This document shows positions 24,287 through 33,939 of a stretch of 64,000 bases of DNA, one piece after another. Each line of letters opens with the position of its first letter. Within the stretch, counting starts at the first letter, position 1. The notes beneath the pieces were generated by a model. It was not told where the DNA came from. It saw only the letters and a program-made list of their open reading frames with translations, and did not search any database. Origin of the DNA: an uncultured Deefgea sp. Lineage in GTDB: Bacteria > Pseudomonadota > Gammaproteobacteria > Burkholderiales > Chitinibacteraceae. Where the stretch lies: the NCBI RefSeq assembly GCF_947072475.1, contig NZ_CAMTIA010000015.1, forward strand, positions 1-64,000. Reading direction: 5' to 3'. Both the position numbers and the translations under genes were made by a program.

Positions 24287-25579
24287 CTAAATGGCCCGCA
24301 AATGGCAAATCAAATCGTTGAGCGCCGCTTGTGAAATACCATCCAGTACCGGCGCTCGGCGCTCTATTTCATTGGCAATATCGTAAAGCATCCATTCCAT
24401 TTCACTCAACATAGCTTGTAATTCAACCAACATGTCTGGGTCATCTTGCCCAAAAGACTGCATGGCCTGTACATCATCAGGATTTAGACCCGCTTGTAAA
24501 AGTAGGGCACGAATACTATCCATACGCTCAAATAAAAAAACTAGCGGACTATCCGTCTCCACCTGCTCATTCACTTGCCCTTCTAGCATGGCGTGCAAAG
24601 CCAGCCATGCTTGCAAAAAATCGGCAATATGCGCCAATTGCAAAGAGCTGTCTTTTCCAACCACCGCATGGTGTTCTTCATTGGTAACCGAACGTAGTAA
24701 ATCCCGTAAAGCTTTTACCGTGACGGGGTCAAATCGAGATTGATTTAAAGTAAATAATGCGTCTAGCCTTTGCAAATCAAAGCGCCGCAATACAGCACCA
24801 GAGACGTCGGCAATCGCAATAATCTGAGCCAAATGGCTGATCGCGGCTTTACGCAAACCATAGGGATAGCCACTACCATCGAGGCGCTCGTGATGATGCA
24901 AAATCGCCTGCGCGGCAGCAGGAGAAAACTCAGGAAAAGCATGCACCACGACATAACTCGTAATCGGATGTACATGAATATAGCGCCGCTCTTGCGGCGT
25001 AATTTTATGGCCTGAAGTCAGTAGCTCTGGATCGGTATGCAGTTCACCTAAATCATGACATATCGCGGCCAGCGTCAAAGCGGTCTTATCAGACGCAGAT
25101 AATTTCAAATGCAGTGCCAAGGCATAAGAAACAATGTAATTTCTAAGCACATGCTCAAATAGATCTGGCCGTTGATCTTGCATCACCGTCAGCCGAAATC
25201 GAATCGGCAAGGGTAAAGACAAGCCGGCCAGCTGATGCTTAATGGCTAAAGGATCACCTCCTCGCGTCACGATCCTCGCAATCAGCGGATCTTTATCGAT
25301 GATTTTCCCTACTTCAAAAGCCAACTGCCCACCATCAACAGGTCGCTCCGTAGCGAGTAGCTGATCCAGCGGTGTAGATAATTTATGCTTGGCCAACATA
25401 TCAAACTGGTGGCTGCTAATTTTCGAGCCTTTAGCCAGCAACTTCATGCCATTTGCGGCAAAAATATCTTGATCTGCAACGACTTCTCGTCGGTCCCCCA
25501 TCTGGGTGGCCGCACGTAAATAATGGGGATTTTCTTCTGGTAACTCAGCAAGCTGAGTAAGGGGATCAGGTGGCATCAT
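24287..25579 (-). CDS. HD-GYP domain protein, predicted cyclic-di-GMP phosphodiesterase
   Basis: A 430-residue protein whose middle third is an HD-GYP domain: the metal-binding HD pair in AAICHDLGE (175-176), HPITSYVVVH, and HHHERLDGSGYPYGL (229-242) with the GYP triad intact. This supports hydrolysis of cyclic-di-GMP to pGpG or GMP. The first 120 residues are unassigned, and there is no receiver or membrane segment. The C-terminal 130 residues are probably helical. It is a single gene flanked by mobile-element remnants; the process it controls cannot be inferred. Confidence 0.88.
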   Translation of the reverse strand: MMPPDPLTQLAELPEENPHYLRAATQMGDRREVVADQDIFAANGMKLLAKGSKISSHQFDMLAKHKLSTPLDQLLATERPVDGGQLAFEVGKIIDKDPLIARIVTRGGDPLAIKHQLAGLSLPLPIRFRLTVMQDQRPDLFEHVLRNYIVSYALALHLKLSASDKTALTLAAICHDLGELHTDPELLTSGHKITPQERRYIHVHPITSYVVVHAFPEFSPAAAQAILHHHERLDGSGYPYGLRKAAISHLAQIIAIADVSGAVLRRFDLQRLDALFTLNQSRFDPVTVKALRDLLRSVTNEEHHAVVGKDSSLQLAHIADFLQAWLALHAMLEGQVNEQVETDSPLVFLFERMDSIRALLLQAGLNPDDVQAMQSFGQDDPDMLVELQAMLSEMEWMLYDIANEIERRAPVLDGISQAALNDLICHLRAI

Positions 25580-25650
25580 CGAGTACTACAGTAGAGGGGC
25601 TTAATCAGCTTAGTCCATTTAGAGCAAGACTCTTGTCAATTTAGCTAAAA

Positions 25651-26031
25651 CTAAGCTGAACACGCCGTGCCGGTCAACAATGGAAAACAACGACTAATTG
25701 CAGGGCGGCACCATGCCAAAGCGCGCAGTAGATTCGCCAACCACGTGGCACAGGTAGTGGTCAACAAGCTCAAATCGACACCATGAACCAAACGCAGCGG
25801 CAAGGTTTCTGCTTTGGGTGTCGGCCATTGCGTCGCTAGCATCGTGCGCTGAGCATTAGCGGGCTTTGCGATGGGTACGATCGATACCGCAGGCGGTGAA
25901 GCACTCGATAAATTGGCTAGATGACGCTTCACCCAACTAGAGAAAGTCGCGCGTTTATAAGCATACTGGCGGCAAAATTTAGCCTGAGTCAGCAGACTGG
26001 TCTGCCAAATTGGTACCGCACCAAGCTCAAC
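25651..26031 (-). pseudogene. Remnant of an IS66-type accessory transposition protein (OrfA/TnpA-like)
   Basis: A frame open from an in-frame stop at 26034 to TAG at 25651, with no ATG. It encodes a helix-turn-helix-like start (AKFCRQYAYKRATFSSWVKR) and ends with LRLVHGVDLSLLT and CATWLANLLRAL. This order and wording match the small first protein of IS66-family elements. The N-terminal helix appears shortened, and the IS66 OrfB and the large transposase are absent. It is probably a dead fragment beside rplS. Assignment rests on recognition of the two conserved ends. Confidence 0.55.
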
Positions 26032-26189
26032 TCAGATCGACGAATGCGCGTGCTACAGTTCTAAAGATAAAAAGCACAACGAGCCAGAATTAATCGAACC
26101 ATTGTTATGGTACGGCCGAGCTTTTACGATTAAATCGAGCGCACTTAAAACATTCATCAAAAAAAACATCGTTCGGCTGCCCTCAAACG

Positions 26190-26216
26190 AAAAAAAACCC
26201 GCACTAGCGGGTTTTT
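26190..26216 (-). terminator. Rho-independent terminator after rplS
   Basis: On the minus strand, AAACCCGC-TAGT-GCGGGTTT is followed by a long T run, about 50 bp after the rplS stop. It closes the rpsP-rimM-trmD-rplS operon. Confidence 0.92.
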
Positions 26217-26266
26217 GCTGCGCTACGCTGGGTAGCTTGCACTGTTGAGTCGTTGTGAAAAAGCGA

Positions 26267-26647
26267 TTACGCCTTAGCAGCAACCACTTTACGTGCTGGC
26301 AATTTTTCCTTAATACGTGCAGATTTACCTGAACGATCACGGAGGTAATACAATTTAGCGCGACGAACATCACCACGACGCTTAACTTCAATTGAAGCTA
26401 CGAGTGGAGAGTAAGTTTGGAATGTGCGTTCAACGCCCATACCAGAAGAAATCTTACGCACGATAAAGGCGCTGTTTAGACCACGGTTACGTTTAGCAAT
26501 AACAATGCCTTCGTAAGCCTGTAGACGTTCACGAGTACCCTCTTTCACTTTTACGCTAACGATAACAGTATCGCCAGGTGCAAAATCAGGGATTGCTTTG
26601 TTCAAGCGAGCAACTTCTTCTTGCTCAAGAATTTGTAACAAATTCAT
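26267..26647 (-). CDS. rplS: 50S ribosomal protein L19
   Basis: L19 sits at the 30S/50S interface. The 126-residue product starts [17 protein letters not shown] and contains the family signature [26 protein letters not shown] in the last third (split here by normal text). Length is typical. It is the last gene of the rpsP operon, 45 bp after trmD. Confidence 0.97.
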   Translation of the reverse strand: MNLLQILEQEEVARLNKAIPDFAPGDTVIVSVKVKEGTRERLQAYEGIVIAKRNRGLNSAFIVRKISSGMGVERTFQTYSPLVASIEVKRRGDVRRAKLYYLRDRSGKSARIKEKLPARKVVAAKA

Positions 26648-26692
26648 TTGGATACTACTCCGTATGTGAAACCGTACCTTCCACTCAAAGGT

Positions 26693-27454
26693 TTAATCCA
26701 TTGAGCTTGCTGAATGTTCAGTTTTGAATTCAGCCAGAAGACGAGCTTCCTCTTTAGTTAACTGACGACCTTGCAGCAAATCTGGGCGACGTAACCAAGT
26801 ACGTCCCAAAGACTGCTTTAGGCGCCAGCGCCTTATTGCGGCATGATTACCTGACATCAAGACATCAGGAACGATCATATCGCGATAATTTTCGGGACGG
26901 GTGTAATGCGGGCAATCGAGCAACCCATCCACAAAAGAATCTTCCACCGCACTGGCAGCGGTATTTAATACCCCTGGTATCAGGCGAGATACGGCGTCGA
27001 TTAAGATCATCGCGGGCAATTCGCCACCCGATAAAACATAATCACCGACCGAAATTTCTTCGTCGACTTGCGATTGAATCACTCGCTCATCAACACCTTC
27101 ATAACGCCCACATAACAAAACTAAACCTGGCATTTGCGCCAAAGCTTCGGCTTTTTTATGTGTTAGCGGTGCACCTTGCGGCGACAGATAAACCGTATGT
27201 GGCACGACACCTAATTCACGCTGATGTTGCTTTGCAGCGATCAACGCTTCATCCAAAGGTGCAGCGAACATCACCATGCCAGGACCACCGCCGAAAGGGC
27301 GATCATCAACACGATGATAATTATCCGTGGTGTAATGACGCGGATTCCATGTTGTTAAGCCGATTAAGTTTAATTCTACTGCGCGCCGAGTGACCCCGTG
27401 CGCACTGATGGCATCAAACATATCCGGAAATAAAGTAACAACATCAAATTGCAT
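26693..27454 (-). CDS. trmD: tRNA (guanine-N1-)-methyltransferase
   Basis: TrmD methylates G37 of tRNAs reading CUN, CCN and CGG codons, using SAM, to prevent frameshifting. The 253-residue product has the SPOUT trefoil-knot residues: [32 protein letters not shown] and YTRPE. Length is normal. It lies 32 bp after rimM. Confidence 0.97.
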   Translation of the reverse strand: MQFDVVTLFPDMFDAISAHGVTRRAVELNLIGLTTWNPRHYTTDNYHRVDDRPFGGGPGMVMFAAPLDEALIAAKQHQRELGVVPHTVYLSPQGAPLTHKKAEALAQMPGLVLLCGRYEGVDERVIQSQVDEEISVGDYVLSGGELPAMILIDAVSRLIPGVLNTAASAVEDSFVDGLLDCPHYTRPENYRDMIVPDVLMSGNHAAIRRWRLKQSLGRTWLRRPDLLQGRQLTKEEARLLAEFKTEHSASSMD

Positions 27455-27486
27455 GCAAACCCAAGTACCGTGCCAAGGAATCAGGA

Positions 27487-28029
27487 TTAATAATCCAGAC
27501 CCCAGTCAACGCGCATCACACGCGTCTCAAGATTGACATCAAGCACAACGTGTCCAACAAAGGGCACCAAGCGCTCTGTTGTTTCATCTTTCACAACGAT
27601 GACATCGTTTGCGCCTGTTTCAAACAGCTTCTCAATAACACCCAAGCGCTCGTCTTGCTCATTAAATACTGCCAAGCCAATTAAATCAGCCCAATAGTAT
27701 TCACCCTCACCGGCGACAGGCATGCTGCTACGCGGAATCGAAATTTCGCAGCCTTTAAGTGCAAATGCCGCATCACGGTCATTTACGCCTTCAAGCTTGG
27801 CGCCTAATTTCTTAGGTTGCACATGCGAATCAACGACTTTATAAGCACGGAAAACACCGTTCTGCCCAAGCCACCAGACTTTGTAGTCCAGCAAACTATC
27901 CGCATGTTCGGTATCCGCGACGAGGCTAATCCAGCCTTGAATGCCAAAAGCCCCGTTCACATAGCCCATCGATACCAAATCATTGGGTATCTCAGTTGCA
28001 GAGTGCGAGGCCTTAAGATTGTTTGACAC
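27487..28029 (-). CDS. rimM: 16S rRNA processing protein RimM
   Basis: RimM binds S19 and assists maturation of the 30S head. The 180-residue product has the N-terminal RimM domain ([16 protein letters not shown] near residue 22) and a C-terminal PRC-barrel ([13 protein letters not shown] onward). It lies 3 bp after rpsP in the conserved rpsP-rimM-trmD-rplS order. Confidence 0.96.
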   Translation of the reverse strand: MSNNLKASHSATEIPNDLVSMGYVNGAFGIQGWISLVADTEHADSLLDYKVWWLGQNGVFRAYKVVDSHVQPKKLGAKLEGVNDRDAAFALKGCEISIPRSSMPVAGEGEYYWADLIGLAVFNEQDERLGVIEKLFETGANDVIVVKDETTERLVPFVGHVVLDVNLETRVMRVDWGLDY

Positions 28030-28032
28030 TGA

Positions 28033-28275
28033 TTACTTAGCTGCGTTTTTGATCAAACGAGCAACCGTATCTGAAGGCTGAGCGCCAACACCTAACCAGT
28101 AAGTTAGACGATCTTGAGTCAAACGAACGGCTTCTTCAGCACCGCGAGCTTGAGGATTGTAGAAACCTACGCGCTCGATGAAACGACCATCGCGGCGGTT
28201 GCGCGAATCAGTCACAACGATGTTGTAGAACGGGCGATCTTTTGCGCCACCACGAGCTAGACGAATCACGACCAT
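28033..28275 (-). CDS. rpsP: 30S ribosomal protein S16
   Basis: S16 is an assembly protein of the 30S body. The protein begins [20 protein letters not shown], the family start, so ATG 28275 is used rather than an in-frame TTG four codons upstream. 80 residues. First gene of the operon behind the promoter at 28314-28342. Confidence 0.97.
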   Translation of the reverse strand: MVVIRLARGGAKDRPFYNIVVTDSRNRRDGRFIERVGFYNPQARGAEEAVRLTQDRLTYWLGVGAQPSDTVARLIKNAAK

Positions 28276-28313
28276 AATAAAACCCAATATTGGTAATTAG
28301 CAGAAAGGCGGCG

Positions 28314-28342
28314 ATTCTGCCAGAAATCGGCATTCACCGCAA
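28314..28342 (-). promoter_or_regulatory. Predicted promoter of the rpsP-rimM-trmD-rplS operon
   Basis: TTGCGG (28337-28342) and CAGAAT (28314-28319) with a 17-bp spacer on the minus strand, about 39 bp upstream of the rpsP ATG. Confidence 0.55.
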
Positions 28343-28421
28343 GGACGAGAAGAGATTTAATTCTAAACGGCAATGGTTTATTGCTACAGCGTTGCTGCTT
28401 AAAAAATCTTGCTATGCAGGT

Positions 28422-28454
28422 ATAAAACTGCAGCCCAAACAAAGCAAGGGCTAC
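28422..28454 (-). terminator. Weak terminator after ffh
   Basis: On the minus strand GTAGCCC and GGGCTGC form seven pairs around an 11-nt loop, followed by AGTTTTAT. It lies just after the ffh stop; the short T-tract makes it a weak candidate. Confidence 0.4.
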
Positions 28455-28471
28455 AATTAAATACCCATAAA

Positions 28472-29815
28472 TTACATGCCAGGCATCATGCCTTTTAAGC
28501 CACGCATCATTTTCATCATGCCGCCACCCGAAAACTGCTTCATCATTTTTTGTGTTTGCTCGAACTGCTTCAGCAAACGATTGACTTCTTGTACCGTTAC
28601 CCCAGATCCAGCAGCGATTCGGCGTTTGCGACTGGCTTTTAATAGCTCAGGTTTACGACGCTCAAGCGGCGTCATCGAATTAATAATGCCTTCAATCCGT
28701 GCCACTGATTTATCGTTCACTTGGCTGTCGGCCATCGCGGCCATATTGCCAGGCAATTTATCCATTAAGGCCGACATCCCACCCATTTTTTTCATTTGCT
28801 GAATTTGGGTTTTAAAGTCTTCCAGATCAAATCCTTTGCCGGACTTGACCTTTTTCATCATTTTGAGTGCTTCGGCTTCATCGACTGAATTTTTAACGTC
28901 TTCAATCAAGGAAAGCACATCCCCCATGCCGAGCACGCGGCTGGCCATCCGGTCCGGATGGAATGGCTCAAGCCCTGTTAGCTTTTCTCCGGTACCCAAG
29001 AATTTAATCGGTTTGCCGGTCACATGCCGCACAGAAAGTGCCGCACCACCGCGCGAGTCACCGTCCATTTTGGTCAGAACAATACCGGTCAGCGGCAAGG
29101 TTTGATTAAAGGCTTGCGCGACATTGACCGCATCTTGACCTTGCATTGCATCAACGACAAATAGCGTTTCAACCGGATTCACCGCCGCATGCAGGGCTTT
29201 AATTTCAGCCATCATCGCTTCGTCAATCGCTAAACGCCCCGCCGTATCAACGATTAATACATCATAAAAATGCCGTTTCGCATGATCAATCGCCGCCAAG
29301 GCGATATCTACCGGTTTTTGACTCACATCCGAAGGAAACCAATCCACCGTTAATTGACTAGCCAAAGTCTTAAGCTGCTCAATCGCCGCAGGCCGATAGA
29401 CGTCAGTCGACACCAACAGGACTTTTTTCTTCTGCGTTTCTTTGAGTAACTTAGCTAACTTACCCGATGTTGTCGTTTTACCGGCACCTTGTAAGCCCGC
29501 CATCAAAATAACGGCCGGTGGCACAGCGGCCAAATTCAGCGCATCATTTTGCGCGCCCATTAATTTGGTGAGTTCTTCGTAAACGACACCAATTAAGGCT
29601 TGCCCAGGCGTTAAGCTACCAACAACTTCTTGGCCTTCTGCGCGAACCTTAACATCAGCAATAAATTGTTTGACCGCCGGCAGAGCCACGTCGGCCTCGA
29701 GCAACGCCATGCGAACTTCGCGCAGCGCATCCTTCATATTGTCTTCAGTCAAGCGGGCGTTACCGCGCAGCGTTTTAACTACACCACCCAAGCGGCCGGA
29801 CAGATTCTCAAACAT
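28472..29815 (-). CDS. ffh: Signal recognition particle GTPase Ffh
   Basis: Ffh with 4.5S RNA targets nascent inner-membrane proteins to FtsY and SecYEG. The 447-residue product has the N domain, the G domain with GLQGAGKTT (107-115) and DTAGRLAIDE, and a methionine-rich M domain ending GGGMMKMMRGLKGMMPGM. Length is typical. It is divergent from ypjD, as in many proteobacteria. Confidence 0.97.
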   Translation of the reverse strand: MFENLSGRLGGVVKTLRGNARLTEDNMKDALREVRMALLEADVALPAVKQFIADVKVRAEGQEVVGSLTPGQALIGVVYEELTKLMGAQNDALNLAAVPPAVILMAGLQGAGKTTTSGKLAKLLKETQKKKVLLVSTDVYRPAAIEQLKTLASQLTVDWFPSDVSQKPVDIALAAIDHAKRHFYDVLIVDTAGRLAIDEAMMAEIKALHAAVNPVETLFVVDAMQGQDAVNVAQAFNQTLPLTGIVLTKMDGDSRGGAALSVRHVTGKPIKFLGTGEKLTGLEPFHPDRMASRVLGMGDVLSLIEDVKNSVDEAEALKMMKKVKSGKGFDLEDFKTQIQQMKKMGGMSALMDKLPGNMAAMADSQVNDKSVARIEGIINSMTPLERRKPELLKASRKRRIAAGSGVTVQEVNRLLKQFEQTQKMMKQFSGGGMMKMMRGLKGMMPGM

Positions 29816-29897
29816 GCGTTACACCTTTAATACGGTTGATGCCGATTCGGCACCGACTCTGTTAGACTAAACAATTCACATTTTACCCTGATTTGAC

Positions 29898-30707
29898 GTG
29901 TTCACCCTGCTTACCCTACTGACCCTCACGATTTACTTGATCCTCGGCTGGCATTTTTGCCAAATCAGGCTGACCGGGCAAGCGGCTGCACGCCATTTCC
30001 CAGAAAAAATCTTATTGCTAACTGGGCTGTGCATCCACGGTGCCGTGATCTTGCTCCCATTTATTAGCAGCCACCAATTGCATTTTGGCGCGGCCGAATC
30101 TTTATCGCTCACCGCTTGGCTGAGTTTGCTGATTTATATTGTCGGCCGGCAATATTGGCAGCTCGATGGCCTAGAGCCGCCATTATTCGCATTTATCAGC
30201 TGCTTTATACTGTTATCGATGCTGCTTCCGGCTGGGCACTTGATCACTTACGTGCAAAACACCCTATCTCGCAGTCATTTTTTACTCGCGATGCTGGCGC
30301 AAGGCTTGATCGTCAATGCAGCAGCCATCGCCATTCTAATGCGTTTTTCAGACCGCAATCTGCACGGCAACAATAGAAAAATTTTAGTCCGCACCTTACC
30401 GTCCTTGCTCACGCTAGAACAATTACTGTTTAGCTGCGTTACGCTGGGATTTATTTTATTGAGCGCAGCACTCATTACTGGCGTGTATTTTTCAGTACAA
30501 CACAGTGGTTTATTACTAACATTCTCCCACAAAACTATTTTTGCCTTTATGTCTTGGGCGATTTTTGGGACGCTGTTAGCGGGTAGATTATTGTATGGCT
30601 GGCGCGGCCGTTTTGCCGCCAACTGGGCCTTGGCGGGGTTCATCTTATTATTTCTTGGTTATATCGGCACACGTATTGCCCTAGAAGTCTTTATTCAAAA
30701 AGGCTAG
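29898..30707 (+). CDS. ypjD: YpjD-like inner-membrane protein of the CcsA/CorE family
   Basis: A 269-residue polytopic protein with about eight hydrophobic helices. The C-terminal half has the CcsA-type pattern FSHKTIFAFMSWAIFGTLL with the conserved histidine, then GWRGRFAANWALAGF. The family is related to cytochrome c assembly proteins, but the YpjD branch has no settled biochemical role. The start is GTG at 29898. Its position beside ffh is the conserved place for this gene. Confidence 0.85.
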   Translation: MFTLLTLLTLTIYLILGWHFCQIRLTGQAAARHFPEKILLLTGLCIHGAVILLPFISSHQLHFGAAESLSLTAWLSLLIYIVGRQYWQLDGLEPPLFAFISCFILLSMLLPAGHLITYVQNTLSRSHFLLAMLAQGLIVNAAAIAILMRFSDRNLHGNNRKILVRTLPSLLTLEQLLFSCVTLGFILLSAALITGVYFSVQHSGLLLTFSHKTIFAFMSWAIFGTLLAGRLLYGWRGRFAANWALAGFILLFLGYIGTRIALEVFIQKG

Positions 30708-30920
30708 ACGAACATACCTACCCCAACATACAAAACACCTGCAGCAGACTAACAAGCGGTATGTCGCTCCAGTTGGCGCACATCGACGCCTTAACGGGCC
30801 CAGCAATAAAATATTCGCAACTAATACACAACAAAAACTGAGATTAGGGACCCCATTCAAGGCAATGCGAACATCAGCACGTCGTCAATCTATAGACATC
30901 TGCTAGACTAGAGTCGTAAT

Positions 30921-30950
30921 TTGAGGAAAAAATAAGATTTCTAGTAAAAT
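30921..30950 (+). promoter_or_regulatory. Candidate promoter of the pilBCD operon
   Basis: TTGAGG (30921-30926) and TAAAAT (30945-30950), 18-bp spacer, 45 bp before the pilB ATG. The rest of the 287-bp region before pilB shows no gene. Confidence is moderate because the region is AT-rich. Confidence 0.45.
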
Positions 30951-30994
30951 TCTAATTACAAAACGACTAACGGCTTCGGAGAAACTCAGCGCTT

Positions 30995-32698
30995 ATGACT
31001 GCCCCCCTTATTTCTGGGCTCGCACGGCTTTTAGTGCAACACGGCCGTTTAATCGAAGCTGATGCCGAAATGCTGCAGACCACCGCGGCCACAAATAAAA
31101 TCTCGTTCATCGAGCAGTTAATTCAAAGTAAAAAAATGTCAGCGCGGGATATTGCCGATTTTTCGTCAAAAACCTTTGGCTATCCTTTACTTGATCTTGA
31201 TCGAATTGACCCTAGTTATATTCCACAAGGCGTGCTCGATAGCAAAGCCATGCAAGCGCAGCGCCTGGTTCCTCTCTACAAGCGAGGCACTAAATTATTT
31301 GTGGGTATCTCTGATATTACCAATATGGCGGCAGTGGAAAACGTTCGTTTTCAGACCAATGCCCAAGTCGAGCCCATCATTGTCGAAGACCCCAAGCTCG
31401 CGGTTTTACTCCATAAACTGCTAGAAGCGAGTGGCGCCAATCTTAAAGACATGGTGATTGACGAGGCCGATTTAGAAATGGCCGGCGGCGACGATGTGCC
31501 AGCTCAAGACACCGCGGCCAATCTAGAAATCGATGATGCCCCAGTTGTTAAGTACCTACAAAAAATCTTAATGGATGCGATTAACCAAGGCGCATCGGAT
31601 ATCCACTTTGAACCATACGAAAAATTTTTCCGCGTTCGTTATCGTGTCGATGGGATCTTACGTGAAGTTGCGACCCCCCCACTAGCGATTAAAGAGAAAA
31701 TTTCTTCCCGCATTAAAGTGATCTCCAAGCTCGATATTTCTGAAAAACGCGTCCCGCAAGATGGTCGGATGAAACTCGTTTTATCCAAAAGCCGCGCGAT
31801 TGATTTCCGAGTTTCAACCTTGCCCACCATGCACGGCGAAAAAATCGTTATGCGGATCTTAGATCCATCGTCAGCGACACTCGGCATTGATGCGCTGGGC
31901 TACGATCCGGACCAAAAAGCCACGATCCTCGAGGCGATTCACCGCCCCTATGGCATGGTGTTAGTGACCGGCCCAACAGGCTCGGGTAAAACCGTATCGC
32001 TATATACCTGTTTGAATTTACTTAACAAACCGGATATCAATATTTCTACTGCGGAAGATCCTTGCGAGATTAACTTGCCTGGCATTAACCAAGTTAACGT
32101 GAATGATAAGGCCGGTTTAACTTTTTCTGCCGCGCTCAAAGCCTTCTTACGGCAAGATCCTGACATTATTATGGTCGGTGAGATTCGCGATTTAGAAACG
32201 GCAGACATTGCGATTAAAGCCGCCCAAACCGGGCATATGGTTTTTTCTACCCTGCATACCAACGATGCGCCAACCACATTAACCCGAATGCTCAATATGG
32301 GCATTCAACCCTTTAATATTGCCTCTTCGGTGATTTTAATTACCGCTCAACGTTTGGCGCGGCGGCTGTGTAGCTGCAAGCAGCCGGTTGAGATTCCAAC
32401 CGAAGCCCTACTTAATGCTGGTTTTGATCAAAGTGACCTTGATGGAACATGGCATAGTTATGGCCCTAACGGCTGTGAAATATGCAAAGACAGCGGTTAC
32501 AAAGGTCGCGTTGGCATTTATCAAGTGATGCCCATTACTGACGAACTCAATCGAATTATTATGACCAATGGGAATGCCATTGATATTGCCGACCAAGCAC
32601 GTCGTGAAGGGGTTCTCTCTTTGCGTGAAGCGGGCTTAAGAAAAGTAAAACAAGGTCTCACTTCTTTAGAAGAAATTATGGCCGTTACCAACGCATAA
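30995..32698 (+). CDS. pilB: Type IV pilus assembly ATPase PilB
   Basis: PilB powers pilus extension at the inner membrane. The 567-residue product has an N-terminal MshEN-type domain (about 25-145). It is followed by the secretion ATPase core with Walker A GPTGSGKT, the Asp box region EDPCEI, Walker B-type DPDIIMVGEIRD and the His box HTNDAPTT. A four-cysteine zinc motif (CSC ... CEIC) lies near the end. The gene heads pilB-pilC-pilD-coaE-zapD-yacG; pilC follows after 13 bp. Confidence 0.97.
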   Translation: MTAPLISGLARLLVQHGRLIEADAEMLQTTAATNKISFIEQLIQSKKMSARDIADFSSKTFGYPLLDLDRIDPSYIPQGVLDSKAMQAQRLVPLYKRGTKLFVGISDITNMAAVENVRFQTNAQVEPIIVEDPKLAVLLHKLLEASGANLKDMVIDEADLEMAGGDDVPAQDTAANLEIDDAPVVKYLQKILMDAINQGASDIHFEPYEKFFRVRYRVDGILREVATPPLAIKEKISSRIKVISKLDISEKRVPQDGRMKLVLSKSRAIDFRVSTLPTMHGEKIVMRILDPSSATLGIDALGYDPDQKATILEAIHRPYGMVLVTGPTGSGKTVSLYTCLNLLNKPDINISTAEDPCEINLPGINQVNVNDKAGLTFSAALKAFLRQDPDIIMVGEIRDLETADIAIKAAQTGHMVFSTLHTNDAPTTLTRMLNMGIQPFNIASSVILITAQRLARRLCSCKQPVEIPTEALLNAGFDQSDLDGTWHSYGPNGCEICKDSGYKGRVGIYQVMPITDELNRIIMTNGNAIDIADQARREGVLSLREAGLRKVKQGLTSLEEIMAVTNA

Positions 32699-32711
32699 CA
32701 AGGAGGCCCGC

Positions 32712-33935
32712 ATGGCAGTCCAAAAAAAAACAATCGCGGTCAAAGAATTTAATTACCACTGGAAAGGCAAAGATCGCACCGGCAAGGCGGTGAGTGGTGA
32801 AATGCGTGCCAGCGGTGAAGCGGTCGTCAAAACCACCTTACGCCGTCAAGGTGTCAATATCGCGTCGGTTAAAAAAGTCCGTATTCCTGCTGGACGAAAA
32901 ATCAGCGAGCTGGATATTGCCATGTTTACGCGGCAGTTGGCCACCATGCTCAAATCGGGCGTACCACTCCTTACCGCGTTTGATATCGTCGCCAAAGGAC
33001 ATGGCAATCCTTCCGTCACCAAATTACTGCTCGATATTAAAACCGACATTGAAACGGGCTCATCGCTCACACAGGCTTTCCGTAAACACCCTCTGCAATT
33101 TGATGCTCTGTATTGCAACTTAGTACAAGCTGGTGAGCAAGCGGGTATTTTGGACGCCCTATTGGCACGATTAGCCACTTATAAAGAAAAAATTCTGGGT
33201 GTTAAGAAAAAAATCAAATCCGCGATGTTTTATCCCACCGCAGTTATTGTTGCGGCCTTTGTGATTACCGCAGTCATTATGATTTTTGTTATTCCCGCAT
33301 TTAAAGACCTGTTTTCAAGTTTTGGAGCCGATCTTCCCGCACCGACATTAATGGTAATGGCAATATCTGATTTTTTTGTTTCGTATTGGTTTCTTATTTT
33401 TGGCGGTATATTTGGTGGTTTCTGGCTGTTTATGAACGCTTGGCGGCGCTCAGAAACAATGCAGATTTTTATGGATAGACTAATCCTAAAATTACCGATT
33501 TTTGGCGAAATCGTCAAAAATGCCACTATTGCTCGCTGGACTCGAACACTCGCCACCATGTTTGCCGCAGGGGTGCCCCTGGTTGAATCTCTTGAATCCG
33601 TTGGCGGAGCCTCAGGCAACTATATTTACAAAATAGCAACGAAAAAAATTCAATCTGAAGTCAGCACCGGTACCAGTTTGACGGTGGCGATGCAAAATGC
33701 GAATGTGTTTCCCAATATGGTGATGCAAATGACCTCAATTGGCGAAGAATCCGGCTCGCTCGATGCGATGCTCAGTAAAGTAGCCGATTACTACGAAGAA
33801 GAAGTCGATAATGCGGTTGAAGCATTATCTAGCTTAATGGAGCCGATCATTATGGTGGTGCTCGGTACTTTGATTGGTGGCCTAGTGGTGGCAATGTATC
33901 TGCCTATTTTCAAAATGGGTGCGGCTGTTGGTTGA
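32712..33935 (+). CDS. pilC: Type IV pilus inner-membrane platform protein PilC
   Basis: PilC is the membrane platform on which PilB turns. The 407-residue product has two T2SSF domains (about 70-195 and 275-395) and three membrane segments near 175-200, 220-245 and 375-400. The N-terminal FNYHWKGKDRTGKAVSGE is family-typical. A strong AAGGAGG ribosome binding site precedes the ATG at 32712. Confidence 0.97.
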   Translation: MAVQKKTIAVKEFNYHWKGKDRTGKAVSGEMRASGEAVVKTTLRRQGVNIASVKKVRIPAGRKISELDIAMFTRQLATMLKSGVPLLTAFDIVAKGHGNPSVTKLLLDIKTDIETGSSLTQAFRKHPLQFDALYCNLVQAGEQAGILDALLARLATYKEKILGVKKKIKSAMFYPTAVIVAAFVITAVIMIFVIPAFKDLFSSFGADLPAPTLMVMAISDFFVSYWFLIFGGIFGGFWLFMNAWRRSETMQIFMDRLILKLPIFGEIVKNATIARWTRTLATMFAAGVPLVESLESVGGASGNYIYKIATKKIQSEVSTGTSLTVAMQNANVFPNMVMQMTSIGEESGSLDAMLSKVADYYEEEVDNAVEALSSLMEPIIMVVLGTLIGGLVVAMYLPIFKMGAAVG

Positions 33936-33939
33936 TTTT

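Noticed and set aside
26053-26391. Minus-strand 112-codon frame overlapping rplS
   Set aside because: It overlaps the end of rplS in another frame and runs through the rplS terminator; no protein family is visible.
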